Below, in pieces: positions 56,609 to 64,000 of a stretch of 64,000 bases of DNA. The position numbers were made by a program, and so were the translations under genes. Position 1 is the stretch's first letter, and every line of letters begins with the position of its first letter. A model generated the notes under the pieces. It was not told the origin of the DNA. It saw nothing but the letters and a program-made list of their open reading frames with translations, and did no database searches. This stretch comes from Halomonas sp. GT (lineage in GTDB: Bacteria > Pseudomonadota > Gammaproteobacteria > Pseudomonadales > Halomonadaceae), in NCBI RefSeq assembly GCF_002082565.1, contig NZ_CP020562.1:3348001-3412000 (forward strand), written 5' to 3'.

Positions 56609-57781
56609 TCAAATATCTCCGGGCGTTGTCTCTGCAATGCATAGAAACGGGGCGATTTTTTCTAGGACTTTTGCTTTTTTTTTGGGGACAACCTGCTGGT
56701 CGTTATCAGCGCCAGCAATGGCGTCCTGCATCTCGTCAAGGTCAGGCAGGCTGTCCAGCTCCGACATATCAATTTTTGCCATAAGCGGTTCTGAGGCTGG
56801 CACCGGACATGGCTCTATATCGTCCAGAGAATCCAGAAGGGAGTCGATACTGTCTTCTGAATGGTTAGGCATAGGGTCATCGCTAGCAGCGCCCAGAGCA
56901 TCATGATACTCCCAGTCGAACGGCTCAGGCTCACGGCTGGGTAGACTCCGGCCATGCTGGATGAAGCCCCATATCTGCGTGAAGGAACGGCTTTCCAGTT
57001 CTTCCCAGTGTTTCTCAAGGTTGGTGAGACGCTTACGCCGTGTCTCATAAAGCTGCTTGGCTTCGGCTCTTATGTCCTTGGGGGCAAAGATTCGCTCCGA
57101 ACCTTTGGAGAGATAGTCGGAACGTTTGAATAAGTCCTTTGACTGGTAATCCGACCAACTTATGCTAATCGGTCGACCTTCATGCTCGACCTTCCACGTC
57201 ATGAAGCTGTTGTTTCCGTCTCTCTTGTCTTTACGGAATACAGCTTTGATCTCCACTTCATCTTCGACGTGGTAGGCAACGGTCATATGGACATGCAGCC
57301 CTGATAACTTGGCGCGGCCACGGTCGCCACAATCCTCAACCACACCAAACCATGCAGCGGGGATGCCACGATCTCGAAGCCGTTTATTGATGCGGTTGGC
57401 GTGGGTGTTGATGAACGATCTTTCGTTCTTCTTGCTACTGGCGACCATTTGCCGCGCCGATTTCTCTGAGAGCGTTACGGTTACCGCTGCCAATCGGCAA
57501 TCGCTCGCGCTCCGCCTCACCTGCTCAAGCACTTGATGAAATGATCTCAGACCTCTTGAAAAGGACAGTTTCCCGTCCTTCTCAGAGAGCGGCTTCTTGT
57601 CCCATTCAGGTATATATAGGTCTTTAATAGAGACTAATAGCCGGGCACCGTTGCCAGTGGCCTCTCTATGCAGGAAAACCCGCGCCAGCTCTGGGCTTGG
57701 GCGATTCAGATGGGGGCCATCGATGATGCGAAAAGTTGCATTATTCGCGTCAGTGGGTGGGTGAGATCGTGTGGCGACCAT
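56609..57781 (-). CDS. HUH-type replication initiator-like protein
   Basis: A 390-aa protein with two motifs of HUH rolling-circle initiators. HUH is His163-Val-His165 in KLSGLHVHMTVAYHV, and the tyrosine motif is Tyr223-Leu-Ser-Lys226 in RSDYLSKGSER (YxxK). Their order and spacing suit a Rep protein, which nicks and rejoins one strand. The C-terminal 120 residues are acidic and look disordered. AGGA lies about eight bases before ATG 57781. If correct, the element can replicate its circular form by rolling circle. No homology search was done. Confidence 0.6.
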   Translation of the reverse strand: MVATRSHPPTDANNATFRIIDGPHLNRPSPELARVFLHREATGNGARLLVSIKDLYIPEWDKKPLSEKDGKLSFSRGLRSFHQVLEQVRRSASDCRLAAVTVTLSEKSARQMVASSKKNERSFINTHANRINKRLRDRGIPAAWFGVVEDCGDRGRAKLSGLHVHMTVAYHVEDEVEIKAVFRKDKRDGNNSFMTWKVEHEGRPISISWSDYQSKDLFKRSDYLSKGSERIFAPKDIRAEAKQLYETRRKRLTNLEKHWEELESRSFTQIWGFIQHGRSLPSREPEPFDWEYHDALGAASDDPMPNHSEDSIDSLLDSLDDIEPCPVPASEPLMAKIDMSELDSLPDLDEMQDAIAGADNDQQVVPKKKAKVLEKIAPFLCIAETTPGDI

Positions 57782-57852
57782 GCTACAATCCTATCAATCG
57801 AATAATTTGCCGATCTCTTATGGGGTCGGCTTTCTTTTGTCTGGTTGCTGCT

Positions 57853-58419
57853 CTAGGTCAGCACAACTAAATCTGCGTCCTCTTGGTGTTCGCCCTCGAC
57901 TCCCTCGCTTTCGAGCCTACTGGCACCCGCCGCTTTAATGGCTTGAATCTCTTCATCAGTCAGGGCACGAACAACCAGCTCCGGCAATTGCTCAGCCTCG
58001 CTGTCTGCGCGGTTGTAGCCGATGGCTCTATGCAGAACGTCACTTGTATTCTTCAAGGCTGTGGAAGCAGCCGTGAGGCCACGTAGGTGCATCCCCCAGG
58101 ACTGCATATCATCCGGCGCTGGCGCTTTCTCCAGAGCTGTATAGACACGCTCCCTTAGCTCGTGTGCGAGCGCCAGCTCGTCGTCAATTAAAGCGGATGC
58201 CTGCGTTCTGATCCACTCTTCATCAAATGACTTGCGAAGCTCTGCTCGATGGGCGTCGATCATCTCTTGAGTGACGGCCCCCGCCACCACGCCACGGCGC
58301 TTCTTGATGCGCTTGACCGTTGATATAGACAAGTCGAGACGTTTAGCGACTGAGGTCAGCGTGTAACCTACTTCGAGCATAACCACTGCCTGAGCTTCGA
58401 TGTCGGGCTTAGTGGACAT
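57853..58419 (-). CDS. HTH protein, possibly small-terminase-like
   Basis: A 188-aa protein. An N-terminal helix-turn-helix (about 17-40, GYTLTSVAKRLDLSISTVKRIKKR) is followed by a helical region and an acidic tail containing LPELVVRALTDEEIQAI. An HTH plus helical oligomer plus a Glu/Asp-rich tail resembles phage small terminases, and the last motif recalls some of these, but this is from memory and uncertain. It could equally be a regulator. It overlaps the next upstream gene by 11 bp. Confidence 0.55.
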   Translation of the reverse strand: MSTKPDIEAQAVVMLEVGYTLTSVAKRLDLSISTVKRIKKRRGVVAGAVTQEMIDAHRAELRKSFDEEWIRTQASALIDDELALAHELRERVYTALEKAPAPDDMQSWGMHLRGLTAASTALKNTSDVLHRAIGYNRADSEAEQLPELVVRALTDEEIQAIKAAGASRLESEGVEGEHQEDADLVVLT

Positions 58420-58783
58420 GCCTTGACCCTTTCGGCTTTTTCCTTCTGCTGAGCGGTGCGCTTAGGTCGATCCCTTCATTTTTCAGCTTAATACGGGTTG
58501 TTTTGATCGCGAGTTTCAGCGTAGTGGTGGGATCGTCATAGTGACGAACGCCTGCTTCTTTCTTGACCTCATCAGGTAAGCCAGACAGATAAGCGTGGAT
58601 AATACGAGCAACGCGCTCGTCGTCTAGTTCGTTCCATGGTATGACCTCATAAGGCAGCTTCCGAACAGCATCCATCAGATCAGCAGGAAGGCTGAAGGAG
58701 TAGCGCCGGATGTTGAGCGCTTCTTGCGCCTCGTCTGCGACCTGAATAATTCTTTTAAGCTGCTGTCCCTGTTCCTTATTCAT
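58409..58783 (-). CDS. Unknown element protein, 124 aa
   Basis: A charged protein beginning MNKEQGQQLKRIIQVADEAQEALNIRR, with a basic end (RRKKPKGSRHVH). GAGAGGGG lies just upstream of ATG 58783, and the start overlaps the stop of the preceding gene (TAATG). It overlaps the following gene. No membrane segment or known domain. The tight overlaps point to co-expression with the HTH and HUH proteins, perhaps in replication or packaging. Confidence 0.6.
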   Translation of the reverse strand: MNKEQGQQLKRIIQVADEAQEALNIRRYSFSLPADLMDAVRKLPYEVIPWNELDDERVARIIHAYLSGLPDEVKKEAGVRHYDDPTTTLKLAIKTTRIKLKNEGIDLSAPLSRRKKPKGSRHVH

Positions 58784-59148
58784 TACAGCCCCTCTCGGTT
58801 AATCTGCACGGCGGCTTCTGACAGCGCCAGCTCAAATGGATTAAAGGCGTGACTATCTGTGGCAAAACCAAGCTTAGCCTTGAGCGATTCCGGTTGAGAG
58901 TTTAGCCAATCGAAAAGAGCCGCGAAGGCAATGGTGTCGGTGTTATTGACGCCATTGGCATCCTCGCATTTAAGCCGCTCCATCATGCTTATGATGGCGT
59001 TTGTCAGATAAATCGTTATAGGAGTCATGTCGTAAGACTGAGCGGCTTGGTGAAAAATTTGTTTGCGGCGTCGAGAGCGTTTCACCCGCTCGTGTGATGT
59101 CATTGTCTTGCCCTTGTTAGGGCGGATGCCGGGGTTAGGCATGGTCAT
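58783..59148 (-). CDS. Unknown element protein, 121 aa
   Basis: Begins MTMPNPGIRPNKGKTMTSHERVKRSRRRKQIF; an internal ATG at 59103 is an equally good start. A very basic N-terminus suggests nucleic-acid binding, followed by a region with TPITIYLTNAIISMMERL and DTIAFAALFDWLNSQPESL. No family recognised. It heads a run of overlapping genes (this one, the 124-aa protein, the HTH protein). Confidence 0.55.
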   Translation of the reverse strand: MTMPNPGIRPNKGKTMTSHERVKRSRRRKQIFHQAAQSYDMTPITIYLTNAIISMMERLKCEDANGVNNTDTIAFAALFDWLNSQPESLKAKLGFATDSHAFNPFELALSEAAVQINREGL

Positions 59149-59261
59149 AAATCCAGTGTAAGTGACTACTCACATAATACTCTCAACCATGCTTAAAACG
59201 CTACTGTTACATGCAAATATTTCATTATAATCAAAAACTTATACTTAGAGAGGCTGTCTAG

Positions 59262-59876
59262 TCATATCCCGTTCTTCTTCACGTCCTGAACGGTGCTGGT
59301 GGAGCATTTGATGTAATCCGCTACCTTTCTAACGGTCTTACCATCTGCCAGTAGCTCAGCGATTTTTTTACGCTTCGCTGCATCCTTCGGCCTGCCTTTA
59401 TAAATTCCTTGCTCCTTCGCCTTTACGATGCCCTGGGCTTGTCGGTGGCGTCGATCCTCATAATCTTTACGGGCGATGGCGGCCATCATGTCGAGCATCA
59501 TGCCGTTGATAGCGTCGAGCATCCTAGCGGTGAACTCATCTCCGGTGGTGTCCTTCATTCCTTGGTGACTGGTGGGCAGGTCGACAGCCACTACACGCAG
59601 GCCTTTAATCTCAATCTCAGCACGTAATTGCTTCCAGTCTTCACGTGGTAGGCGGGATAGACGGTCGATAGCTTCCACTAACAGCACGTCTCCCGGCTGT
59701 GCGTCGTTCAGTAGCCGACGCAACTCCGGGCGTTCAGTCTTGGCCCCGGATACGTTCTCCATGTAGTAACTCGCGATATTGCGGCTTTGATCCTTGGCGA
59801 ATCCGGTTAGTTGGTCACGGGCACGGCTGGCGTCTTGGTCTTCGGTGCTGGCGCGAAGGTAGGCACGGATATACAT
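59262..59876 (-). CDS. Serine recombinase of the resolvase/invertase family
   Basis: A 204-aa recombinase. The catalytic Ser10 is in AYLRASTEDQ, and the conserved Arg residues are in EAIDRLSRLPREDW. The C-terminal HTH (GKTVRKVADYIKCSTSTVQDVKKNG) binds the recombination site. It is divergent from the ribbon-helix-helix-like gene, and the spacer between them carries repeats that could be its binding sites. It may resolve multimers of a circular form, or invert a segment. Confidence 0.88.
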   Translation of the reverse strand: MYIRAYLRASTEDQDASRARDQLTGFAKDQSRNIASYYMENVSGAKTERPELRRLLNDAQPGDVLLVEAIDRLSRLPREDWKQLRAEIEIKGLRVVAVDLPTSHQGMKDTTGDEFTARMLDAINGMMLDMMAAIARKDYEDRRHRQAQGIVKAKEQGIYKGRPKDAAKRKKIAELLADGKTVRKVADYIKCSTSTVQDVKKNGI

Positions 59877-59890
59877 AATGAAAAGGCTCT

Positions 59891-60007
59891 TGTATCGAAT
59901 AGGGTGTATCGAAATATATTGTATCGCTTTGGGTTAAAAAACATAAATATCGATACGGAATAAGCAGCATTAAAAATGTATCGCTTGAGGTATACCCTAT
60001 TCAATAC
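59891..60007. repeat. TGTATCG repeat cluster in the recombinase promoter region
   Basis: TGTATCG occurs as direct copies at 59891, 59905, 59920 and 59977. The first three are spaced 14-15 bp. The copies at 59920 and 59977 extend to TGTATCGCTT-xx-GGT-like 15-mers that differ at two positions. A 16-base inverted pair (59893-59908 and 59991-60006) shares GAATAGGGT on opposite strands. This is suited to a recombination or iteron-like site and to autoregulation of the flanking divergent genes. Function is inferred. Confidence 0.7.
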
Positions 60008-60100
60008 GACAATCCGTTCTCAGCAGAGCTTGACATCATATGCAGTTATGAGATCATGTAAATGCATTAATGATTAACGCAGTGCCACGAGGAATGCCAA

Positions 60101-60376
60101 ATGGAAAACACTCAGGATCAGAAAAAGCTTAAAAGGATGACGATTGAAGTCCCTCTGTCTCTTCACAGAGAGCTCAAGCAGGTGTCCGCAGTAGAGGATA
60201 AGTATATAAGGGATATCGTTGTAGATGCATGCAAGCAATATCTTAAAGGTAAAAACTCGCCCGTTGTTGAGCAAGAAGAGGAGACCGATTCACTCCACAA
60301 AGATGAGCTATTAAATATCATTGATGAAATGCTTAATGATATTGCTGCGACAAGAGACAAGATCTCAAAGAAGTAA
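60101..60376 (+). CDS. Ribbon-helix-helix-like DNA-binding protein, 91 aa
   Basis: A 91-aa protein. Residues about 8-48 (LKRMTIEVPLSLHRELKQVSAVEDKYIRDIVVDACKQYL) show the strand-helix-helix pattern of the Arc/CopG/MetJ class. An acidic and then coiled C-terminus follows. GAGGA lies eight bases before the ATG. It is the only plus-strand gene in the element, divergent from the serine recombinase, so it is a likely regulator or partition-like factor. No toxin partner is adjacent. Confidence 0.72.
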   Translation: MENTQDQKKLKRMTIEVPLSLHRELKQVSAVEDKYIRDIVVDACKQYLKGKNSPVVEQEEETDSLHKDELLNIIDEMLNDIAATRDKISKK

Positions 60377-60480
60377 AAAAGCGGCGCAAGTAATCCATGC
60401 AAGGCAGGCAGCGGAGCTCTGTTGCTTGCTCCAGCAAGCCTGATTCTTGGGCCAATTTTGGATCAGGGCGGGTCAGTCAG

Positions 60481-60506
60481 GCCGCTGTCCGTTAAGGGAC
60501 AGCGGC
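60481..60506. terminator. Hairpin between the RHH-like gene and integrase
   Basis: GCCGCTGTCC/GGACAGCGGC is a perfect 10-bp stem with a GTTAAG loop. It sits 8 bp beyond the integrase stop and 100 bp past the RHH gene. There is no T-run, so termination would have to be factor-dependent. Confidence 0.4.
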
Positions 60507-60514
60507 TGGGAGGA

Positions 60515-62053
60515 TCAGGTGGGAATGTCGATGATGTGAGACCAGTCCAATTTCTCGACCAGCTCTGACAACTTAGGTAGTAAAACACTTTTATCTGACT
60601 TCATAAGGTATTGCCAAGCCTCGCCTGACACCTCCTGCCCCGTGATTAGAGGCACATGGTGAGCCTGCTCAGCGTGCTCGAAAAGCCTCGTAATAACGGT
60701 ATTGCGATACCCGTGAAAATTAGGCTCAATCTTCAAGTGCTGGCGCATCTCACCAAGTCGTTTAGAGACATACTTGCTCCACTTTCCTCGATAGCACGTT
60801 AGAGGAAAAAGCCGCTCTTTCCCCTTTCTGCCTTTAACGTATTCCATGAATCCGAGGCGCACCAGATGAGAATGAATAGGCACGTAGCGCCAAGCATTCG
60901 AGTTTTTCAAACGACGTCCATCCTCACCATGGATGCGATAAGCGAGAACCCCTTTAAAAGTGCTAATGTCGCCAGGGGTCAATGATGCAAGTTCTTCAAG
61001 CCGAGCGCCTGAGTAGAGCGCCAACAGGGGCAACCAGTATCTAGCAACGGTGTCGATGCTTTCGCGATGTTGCAAGTATTCACGAGACTGGAACCACCTC
61101 TTCAACTCGTCATCAGACCAACTTCTTGTTTTGTTTGCGTCTGCCTCCGTGGCCTTGGTAATAGCTGTAAATGGATTCTTTGATAGCTCGTCGATAGTTA
61201 CGAGCCATTGCCCAAAAGTCGTTAACTTTCTGATGTTGTTATTGAACGTCGTCGCTGAAATTCGCGGCCTTTCGATCGCCATCAGATCATCCAGTGACAT
61301 TTTGGCCCAACTCCCCTTTCTGCGCTGGACAGGGTAGTCTCGATATTCGTCAGCAAACTCACGCGCCACGCTCTTGGTCAATTCTTTAACCGACATATCG
61401 CCCATCAGCTCAACGAACACATCGAAGGCATAGCGGTGGGCTGATTTAGTATCATCCGAGCTGTCCCGCTGACGCTCAGTCAGGAACGTTTCGAACAGCT
61501 CACTGAGCATCTTCCCAGCTGGCTTTAACTCCTCCTCTAAGGGCATGGAGAGTTGTGCTTTATTGCCGGATAATTCTCGGTGATGTGCCATTAGCTCTTT
61601 AGCAATGCGTATAGTATTTTCCGGCGTCTCACCTTCAATAATCGGCATACCTGTCACAGGATGAAACGTGACGTATTCTATAGCGACAGAGCCACCATCA
61701 CTCTCGCGATAACCGATAATTGGTTCAACACTGAGAAATCTATACTGCTCGTTTTTTACGTTAGGACGCTCTTCCATGCGAGGTTGTGAAGCATTAGGTA
61801 TAAACGCTAAAGCGCCCCACTCAGGGTTAATTTCTTTCACTGGTAGCCCATTCCTTAAGGCGTCAAACACTTCCTGATAAGTCAGCCATATCGCCACTGC
61901 TCGGCGCTTAGCAGTAGCTTTACAAGAAGTGGAGAGGGTCTTTCGAAACTCTCGGCGCTGCCGAAAGTGTTGCCTGACATCTATGGGGATAACAATCCGA
62001 GCATACCAGTTTGTCTGGTGGCGAGAACGGGTTAGATAGGTTCCGTAAGTCAT
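60515..62053 (-). CDS. Tyrosine-type site-specific integrase
   Basis: A 512-aa phage-type integrase. The C-terminal catalytic domain has Arg in LYSGARLEELASL, HxxR in FHGYRNTVITR, and the nucleophile probably Tyr in EAWQYLMKS. The N-terminal part (TYLTRSRHQTNWYARIVIPIDVR) resembles the DUF6538 domain often fused to such integrases. I place the start at ATG 62053, because an upstream in-frame GTG at 62077 lies within a terminator hairpin. It is 100 bp from the tRNA-Thr attachment site, in the usual position. Confidence 0.93.
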   Translation of the reverse strand: MTYGTYLTRSRHQTNWYARIVIPIDVRQHFRQRREFRKTLSTSCKATAKRRAVAIWLTYQEVFDALRNGLPVKEINPEWGALAFIPNASQPRMEERPNVKNEQYRFLSVEPIIGYRESDGGSVAIEYVTFHPVTGMPIIEGETPENTIRIAKELMAHHRELSGNKAQLSMPLEEELKPAGKMLSELFETFLTERQRDSSDDTKSAHRYAFDVFVELMGDMSVKELTKSVAREFADEYRDYPVQRRKGSWAKMSLDDLMAIERPRISATTFNNNIRKLTTFGQWLVTIDELSKNPFTAITKATEADANKTRSWSDDELKRWFQSREYLQHRESIDTVARYWLPLLALYSGARLEELASLTPGDISTFKGVLAYRIHGEDGRRLKNSNAWRYVPIHSHLVRLGFMEYVKGRKGKERLFPLTCYRGKWSKYVSKRLGEMRQHLKIEPNFHGYRNTVITRLFEHAEQAHHVPLITGQEVSGEAWQYLMKSDKSVLLPKLSELVEKLDWSHIIDIPT

Positions 62054-62061
62054 AGGCACAC

Positions 62062-62093
62062 AAAAAAAGTGGGGCACCGGAGTGACCCACTTT
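62062..62093 (-). terminator. Element-borne terminator behind tRNA-Thr
   Basis: On the minus strand AAAGTGGG pairs with CCCACTTT, and the inner CAC/GTG closes a four-base loop, followed by a T-run. It lies about 60 bp past the tRNA and just before the integrase start. It would stop tRNA transcription from entering the element. Confidence 0.75.
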
Positions 62094-62152
62094 CTTCATG
62101 AAATACTTGGTAAGCTTCTCAAGCCCTTAAAACTTAAGGCTTTAATAACGCT

Positions 62153-62229
<77 letters not shown>

Positions 62230-62301
62230 GCTTCGCGCTTTCTTGAGAACTTGACTGCTTCACTGTTAGGCTTTGCAATCAACAAGAAATCTTGTTGGCA
62301 A

Positions 62302-62376
62302 TGGCTGGGGTACCAGGATTCGAACCTGGGAATGCCGATACCAAAAACCGGTGCCTTACCACTTGGCGATACCCCA
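62302..62376 (-). tRNA. tRNA-Gln (anticodon TTG)
   Basis: A 75-base tRNA from TGGGGTATCGCCAAG to CCCCAGCCA, with encoded CCA. The anticodon loop TTTTGGT gives TTG. It closely follows the E. coli tRNA-Gln. Confidence 0.95.
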
Positions 62377-62381
62377 ACGTT

Positions 62382-62457
62382 TGGTGGCCAGAGACGGAAT
62401 CGAACCGCCGACACGGGGATTTTCAATCCCCTGCTCTACCAACTGAGCTATCTGGCC
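62382..62457 (-). tRNA. tRNA-Phe (anticodon GAA)
   Basis: A 76-base tRNA from GGCCAGATAGCTCAG to GGCCACCA, with encoded CCA. The anticodon loop gives GAA. It is the first tRNA in the transcribed order of the cluster. Confidence 0.96.
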
Positions 62458-62632
62458 GCTGCCAACGGTGCGTATTAAACTAAAAACTCAGCTTTTCGTC
62501 AACACTTTCGTGAAACTTTCTTTCTAGTCACGTGCTTAGAGGGCTTTTTAGTAGGGCTCGAAACGTGCAAAAGCCACGCCATCCGTGGGCTGTACCGAGT
62601 TTCACTCCTTGCAGACTTGCCAACATGTAAGC

Positions 62633-62908
62633 TTAAGCCTGGGTAGGCGGCACGTAACCTTCGGCTTGGTCCGTAGCTTCGTTATTTAGAAAACGCTGCA
62701 TTTGATCCATCAAATAAGCGCGTGCCTCGGGCTCTAACATGTTGAGGTGCTTTTCATTGATCAAGCGCGTTTGCAACGACTGCCACTCTTCCCAGGCCTG
62801 TTTAGACACGGTGGCTTGAATCTCTTGGCCCTGCTTACCTGGTAATGGTGGAAATGGCAGAGCGGGCAGCTCTTGTTGGTACTTGCGGCAGAAAACGGTG
62901 GTGCTCAT
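62633..62908 (-). CDS. yggX: YggX-type Fe(II) trafficking protein
   Basis: A 91-aa protein that protects iron-sulfur clusters against oxidation and is linked with iron handling. N-terminus MSTTVFCRKYQQELPALPFPPLPGKQG holds the conserved Cys and the PFPPLPG motif. AAGGAG lies seven bases before ATG 62908. It follows mutY, as in many gammaproteobacteria. Confidence 0.95.
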   Translation of the reverse strand: MSTTVFCRKYQQELPALPFPPLPGKQGQEIQATVSKQAWEEWQSLQTRLINEKHLNMLEPEARAYLMDQMQRFLNNEATDQAEGYVPPTQA

Positions 62909-62963
62909 GGTGTACTCCTTTTTAAATAATGGTGCGAACATAAAAGTAATAACGCAAGTGAGG

Positions 62964-64000
62964 CTAGCGCGACGGCCCTGGCGTTGGATCTAGGGCAAAA
63001 GGCGCCAGCTGGCTCAGCAGCGATTTAACCGGCGCAGCCAAGCCAAGAGCGGGCGGTTCGTCAACGTCATACCATACGCCGTCTTCTCTTACGCCGCTCA
63101 GCCTATCGCAACTGACTGGCTGAGGCGTAATCAATAGCCGAAAATGACTAAACGTATGAGTAAAGCTGGGCAGCGGCGTATGGCGTTCGGGGGAGGTCAC
63201 ATAATCAGCCAGCCAATCGTTCAGTTCACTATGTTGCTCAAATTGGGGCAGGCTCCATAAACCTCCCCATAGGCCGCTGGGTGGCCGTTGCTCTAACCAC
63301 ACCCGCCCTTGCCTGTCTCGTAGCATCAGCATAATGGTTTCACGTGTAGGCAAGGCTTTTTTAGGCTTGGATTCGGGAAAGCGTTGCGGCTCGCCTTGGG
63401 CGTAGGCACGGCATACGTCGTTAAACGGACAGATCAGGCAATCAGGTTTGCTGCGTTTACACAGTGTGGCGCCGAAATCCATGATGGCTTGGGTATAGTC
63501 GGCAAGACGGGTATCGGGCGTGAAATACTCAGCTAGCGTCCATAGTGAACGCTCTACTGCTGGTTTGCCTGGCCAGCCAGTAATGGCATGCAAGCGAGTC
63601 AGCGATCGTTTTACATTGCCATCTAAAATCGCGGCTTGCTGACCAGAGCTTTGTTTATCAGAACTTTGCGCGATGATAGCGCCAGCCGTGGAACGGCCTA
63701 TACCCGGCAGCGCCATTAACGCTTCGACACTATCCGTTGGCAGCTCTCCCCCATGGGATGCTAATGCCACTTGGGCCGCTTTATGCAAATTGCGGGCACG
63801 CGCGTAGTAACCCAGCCCAGTCCAGAGATGCAGCACGTCGTCCTGAGGTGCGTTGGCCAGTGCTTCTAACGTGGGAAAGCGCGTCATAAAGCGTTTGAAA
63901 TAGGGAATAACCGTAGCGACCTGGGTTTGTTGGAGCATAATTTCAGATACCCATACCCGGTAGGCACTTCGGGGCGACTGCCAAGGCAGGTCATGCCGTC
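62964..64000 (-). CDS. mutY: MutY, A/G-specific adenine glycosylase (5' end outside window)
   Basis: Removes adenine mispaired with 8-oxoguanine, an iron-sulfur base-excision enzyme. The frame stays open through the right edge; before the ATG at 63938 it reads RHDLPWQ-x-P-x-AYRVWVSEIM, which is the normal MutY N-terminus, so the true start lies beyond the window. The HhH/GPD motif is LMALPGIGRSTAGAI with the catalytic Asp in YTQAIMDFGATLC. Cluster cysteines are C-x6-C-x2-C-x5-C (CKRSKPDCLICPFNDVC). A C-terminal NUDIX-like domain follows. It is upstream of yggX. Confidence 0.95.
   Translation of the reverse strand, partial: RHDLPWQSPRSAYRVWVSEIMLQQTQVATVIPYFKRFMTRFPTLEALANAPQDDVLHLWTGLGYYARARNLHKAAQVALASHGGELPTDSVEALMALPGIGRSTAGAIIAQSSDKQSSGQQAAILDGNVKRSLTRLHAITGWPGKPAVERSLWTLAEYFTPDTRLADYTQAIMDFGATLCKRSKPDCLICPFNDVCRAYAQGEPQRFPESKPKKALPTRETIMLMLRDRQGRVWLEQRPPSGLWGGLWSLPQFEQHSELNDWLADYVTSPERHTPLPSFTHTFSHFRLLITPQPVSCDRLSGVREDGVWYDVDEPPALGLAAPVKSLLSQLAPFALDPTPGPSR

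Noticed and set aside
57809..57838. Imperfect GCCGA/TCGGC hairpin with TTTCTTTT on the plus strand
   Set aside because: No plus-strand gene ends nearby, the stem is only five uninterrupted pairs, and the minus strand lacks a clear T-run.
59891..60007. TGTATCG repeats considered as a CRISPR array
   Set aside because: Units are only 7 bp, gaps are 7-50 bp and irregular, and there are no cas genes.
60101..60376. RHH-like gene considered as the antitoxin of a toxin-antitoxin pair
   Set aside because: No small toxin-like gene is adjacent on the same strand; the neighbour is a divergent serine recombinase.

Overview
The window looks like the chromosome of a moderately halophilic gammaproteobacterium, most likely Halomonas or its close relative Vreelandella. 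The evidence is a stand-alone ectoine hydroxylase (ectD), a BCCT-type solute symporter, a TRAP transporter, a FabY-type initiating ketoacyl synthase, and a pseudomonad-like polA-thrB neighbourhood. All assignments come from reading the sequence. No database search was run.

Core region, 1-51 kb. A divergent metE (cut by the left edge)/metR pair is followed by an RstAB-like two-component system, small membrane proteins and an MFS carrier. A BCCT transporter, glnE, dgkA, dacB, an SMR pump and a TrmB-like methyltransferase follow on the minus strand. On the plus strand come fabY-coaD-ferredoxin-MATE, an AtoE-like fatty-acid carrier, a thioesterase and an unusual voltage-sensor-like membrane protein. 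Next are a MocR regulator divergent from a LysE exporter, and a minus-strand run with a nickel/cobalt-type exporter, a DUF1007 partner and two lipoproteins. Then come glycerate kinase, Dps, pepD, tmcA, a TRAP operon, and a ferric-iron ABC transporter whose three genes are split into different orientations around a Fur-like site. The region ends with polA, thrB-speA and an FAH-family hydrolase.

Stress region, 51-55.4 kb. ectD, a Crp/Fnr-family regulator and a manganese catalase share one strand, separated by AT-rich spacers, and are followed by a META-domain lipoprotein. Downstream sits a 56-base hairpin carrying two perfect inverted DnaA boxes.

Mobile element, 55,587-62,182. A 6.6 kb integrative element lies in the 3' end of tRNA-Thr(TGT) and is bounded by 30-bp perfect direct repeats. 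It encodes a tyrosine integrase next to the tRNA, a serine recombinase, a ribbon-helix-helix-like protein and a protein with HUH and YxxK motifs typical of rolling-circle initiators. It also encodes an HTH protein that may resemble a small terminase, two unknown proteins, and an overlapping pair of likely cargo genes, one of them exported. A cluster of TGTATCG repeats lies between the two divergent regulator/recombinase genes. No capsid, tail or conjugation genes are present, so it looks like a satellite or otherwise dependent element. It has separated the tRNA-Phe/Gln/Thr cluster from what appears to be its original terminator.

Right edge. The tRNA cluster is followed by yggX and mutY, the latter cut by the window end.
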